Part shown: positions 63,000 through 64,000 of the stretch, piece by piece
How positions within the stretch are numbered: the stretch's first letter is position 1
How the letters are laid out: each line of letters starts with the position of its first letter
Assembly (NCBI GenBank): GCA_030063045.1
Contig: JAQSEB010000015.1
Location: 558,001 to 622,000, forward strand
Length of the DNA stretch: 64,000 bases
Reading direction: 5' to 3'
DNA from: Pratylenchus scribneri
Lineage: Eukaryota; Nematoda; Chromadorea; Rhabditida; Pratylenchidae
The notes under the pieces: model-generated
The model's input: the letters and a program-made list of their open reading frames with translations, nothing else
Told to the model about the DNA's origin: nothing
Databases searched by the model: none
Program-made: the position numbers and the translations under genes

Positions 63000-64000
63000 A
63001 AATATACCCTTATATTGATTTTTTATGAATTTCTAAAATATGGCCACAAATTCAATTATATGCCTAGGATATATTTGACATGTTTTAGTTCAGGATTTGA
63101 ATTTTTTGAAATATTTTTAATTGATTCATATTCTCCATCAAAAAATACAGTCCTATATTTTTTATTTTCTAAATATACCCTCATATTGATTTTTTATGAA
63201 TTTCTAAAATATGGCCACAAATTCAATTATATGCCTAGAGTATATTTGACATGTTTTAGTTCAGGATTTGAATTTTTTGAAATATTTTTAATAGATTCAT
63301 ATTCTCCATCAAAAAATACAGTCCTATATTTTTTATTTTCTAAATATACCCTTATATTGATTTTTTATGAATTTCTAAAATATGGCCACAAATTCAATTA
63401 TATGCCTAGAGTATTTTGACATGTTTTAGTTCAGGATTTGAATTTTTTGAAATTCTTTTTAGAGATTCATATTCTCCATCAAAAAATACAGTCCTATATT
63501 TTTTATTTTATTAATATACCCTCATATTGATTTTTTATGAATTTCTAAAAAATGGCCCCAAATTGAATTATGCCTAGGGTATATTTGACATGTTTTAATT
63601 CAGGATTTGAATTTTTTGAAATATTTTTAATAGATTCATATTCTCCATCAAAAAATACAGTCCTATATTTTTTATTTTCTAAATATACCCTTATATTGAT
63701 TTTTTATGAATTTCTAAAAAATGGCCACAAATTCAATTATATGCCTAGGGTATATTTGACATGTTTTAGTTCAGGATTTGAATTTTTTGAAATATTTTTA
63801 ATAGATTCATATTCTCCATCAAAAAATACAGTCTTATATTTTTTATTTTCTAAATATACCCTCATATTGATTTTTTATGAATTTCTAAAATATGGCCACA
63901 AATTCAATTATATGCCTAGGATATATTTGACATGTTTTAGTTCAGGATTTGAATTTTTTGAAATATTTTTAATAGATTCATATTCTCCATCAAAAAATAC
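63000..64000 (+). repeat. 1,191-bp 7-monomer S/A unit, copy 2 (cut by window end)
   Basis: Markers map at exactly +1,191: TTGATTC 61931 to 63122, GTATTTTGAC 62220 to 63411, GGCCCC unit 62321 to 63512. The first unit differs in having GGATATATT rather than GGGTATATT, so the recombination boundary lies between about 61880 and 61931. 1,001 bp are visible. Confidence 0.9.

Larger units (their letters stand above)
1..64000 (+). repeat. Satellite DNA array, 171-bp monomer, head-to-tail
   Basis: The entire window is a tandem array of one AT-rich monomer family. Unit starts (TAATATA) lie exactly 171 bp apart in the first 3 kb. Later departures from register are all explained by small indels, such as 1 bp in the CATCGAAAATAC variant or 2 bp in the GGCCCCAAATTG variant. 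Block sums give 374 full monomers plus a 149-bp fragment. A typical unit has 40 G/C in 171 bp. Near-invariant landmarks are TGGCCA (about 42-47), CCTAGG (64-69), TATATTTGACA (71-81) and TTTGAATTTTTTG (97-109). No monomer is inverted and nothing foreign interrupts the array. The satellite nature and higher-order structure are seen directly. A centromeric or heterochromatic location is inferred from what such arrays usually are. The + strand is only the strand as given. Confidence 0.98.
58906..64000 (+). repeat. Super-unit copy 2, incomplete at the window edge
   Basis: Begins with an ACAAG/GTATCATATT unit whose first bases are ATACCCTC instead of ATAACCTC, so the junction unit is a hybrid with the preceding S-type boundary. 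Its G/g/T/H part (58906-61639) has 16 monomers, two more than copy 1. Its S/A part lacks the 57544-58054 trimer and carries a tandem 1,191-bp repeat. It runs off the right end. Confidence 0.9.
61640..64000 (+). repeat. S/A subfamily block, copy 2 (13 monomers plus 149 bp)
   Basis: Same diagnostic sequences as 56863-58905: CTAAATATACC joins, GAAATATTTTT, GGCCCC short units at about 61685, 62365, 62875 and 63556, and AGAGATTC at 62270 and 63461. Monomer starts: 61640, 61809, 61980, 62151, 62321, 62490, 62660, 62831, 63000, 63171, 63342, 63512, 63681, 63852. The window ends inside the last one. Confidence 0.9.

Noticed and set aside
1..64000. Primate alpha satellite, because the monomer is 171 bp
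   Set aside because: Only the length agrees. The monomer is about 77% A+T with landmarks (TGGCCA, CCTAGG, GAATTTTTTG) that I do not recognise from alpha satellite, and no CENP-B box (TTCG....A..CGGG) was found.
1..64000. CRISPR array or prokaryotic repeat locus
   Set aside because: There are no unique spacers between repeats. Monomers abut directly, are 171 bp long and differ by subfamily variants, which is satellite structure.
1..64000. Promoter-like TATA boxes and TTGACA/TATAAT pairs
   Set aside because: TATATTTGACA and similar motifs appear in every monomer simply from base composition and repetition. No downstream gene exists, so no promoter can be supported.
54471..64000. Possible assembly duplication of the super-unit
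   Set aside because: The copies differ by monomer gains, a 511-bp segment, an internal 1,191-bp tandem and private substitutions (56299, 56481, 56996, 57444), which a simple assembly copy would not show. Read-depth confirmation is still needed to exclude local misassembly.
1..64000. Embedded transposable element or organelle insertion
   Set aside because: Every 171-bp step retains the monomer landmarks. Unit lengths sum to the block lengths within a few bases, leaving no room for an insert.

Overview
The whole 64 kb is one uninterrupted, head-to-tail satellite DNA array. The basic monomer is 171 bp: unit starts fall at 1, 172, 343, 514 and so on, and the first 17 monomers keep exact register. 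The array runs in one orientation from the first base to the last. Summing unit lengths block by block gives 374 complete monomers plus a 149-bp fragment at the right edge. A typical monomer has 40 G/C of 171, about 77% A+T. I found no gene, RNA gene, transposon, CRISPR array or unique sequence of any length. The window therefore suggests a eukaryotic nuclear genome, in a centromeric, pericentromeric or other heterochromatic block. The sequence alone does not let me name the species or the satellite family. The 171-bp length equals that of primate alpha satellite, but the sequence does not resemble it and I see no CENP-B box.

Monomers differ mainly in an 8-bp barcode at monomer positions 88-95: GATAAAGt/a/g (type K), AGTTCTAG (T), AGTTCAGG (S), AATTCAGG (A) and GGACTCGG (G). 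G preceded by ACAAG instead of ACATG is called g here. Further linked variants occur at positions 26-31, 40-63, 69, 110-130, 140-147 and at the monomer join. All positions within a monomer count from the T of TAATATA.

Layout: 1-2907 is a distinct K/T subfamily. 2908-18279 is a G/g array studded with nine copies of a K-containing cassette. 18280-30551 is G/g/T with a 13-monomer block repeated at 3,069 bp and a 5-monomer core present three times. 30552-31918 is a second K island. 31919-34995 is G-rich. 34996-41825 holds a 3,927-bp higher-order repeat (23 monomers) and most of a second copy, with a 6-monomer module present three times. 41826-53445 is mixed G/g/T with local duplications. 53446-55837 is a tandem pair of 7-monomer units. 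54471-58905 is a 26-monomer super-unit that starts again at 58906 and runs off the right edge. Both super-unit copies contain the S/A subfamily (56863-58905 and 61640-64000), and the second carries a tandem 7-monomer repeat of 1,191 bp.

Nothing here works as an operon or pathway. The content is a record of array evolution: nested duplications whose lengths are nearly whole numbers of monomers, private indels that order the amplifications, and two copies of a multi-kilobase unit so similar that one duplication looks very recent. Possible functional elements are a 17-bp dyad and two GAATTT/AAATTC dyads per monomer. Their role as protein-binding or structural sites is inference only.
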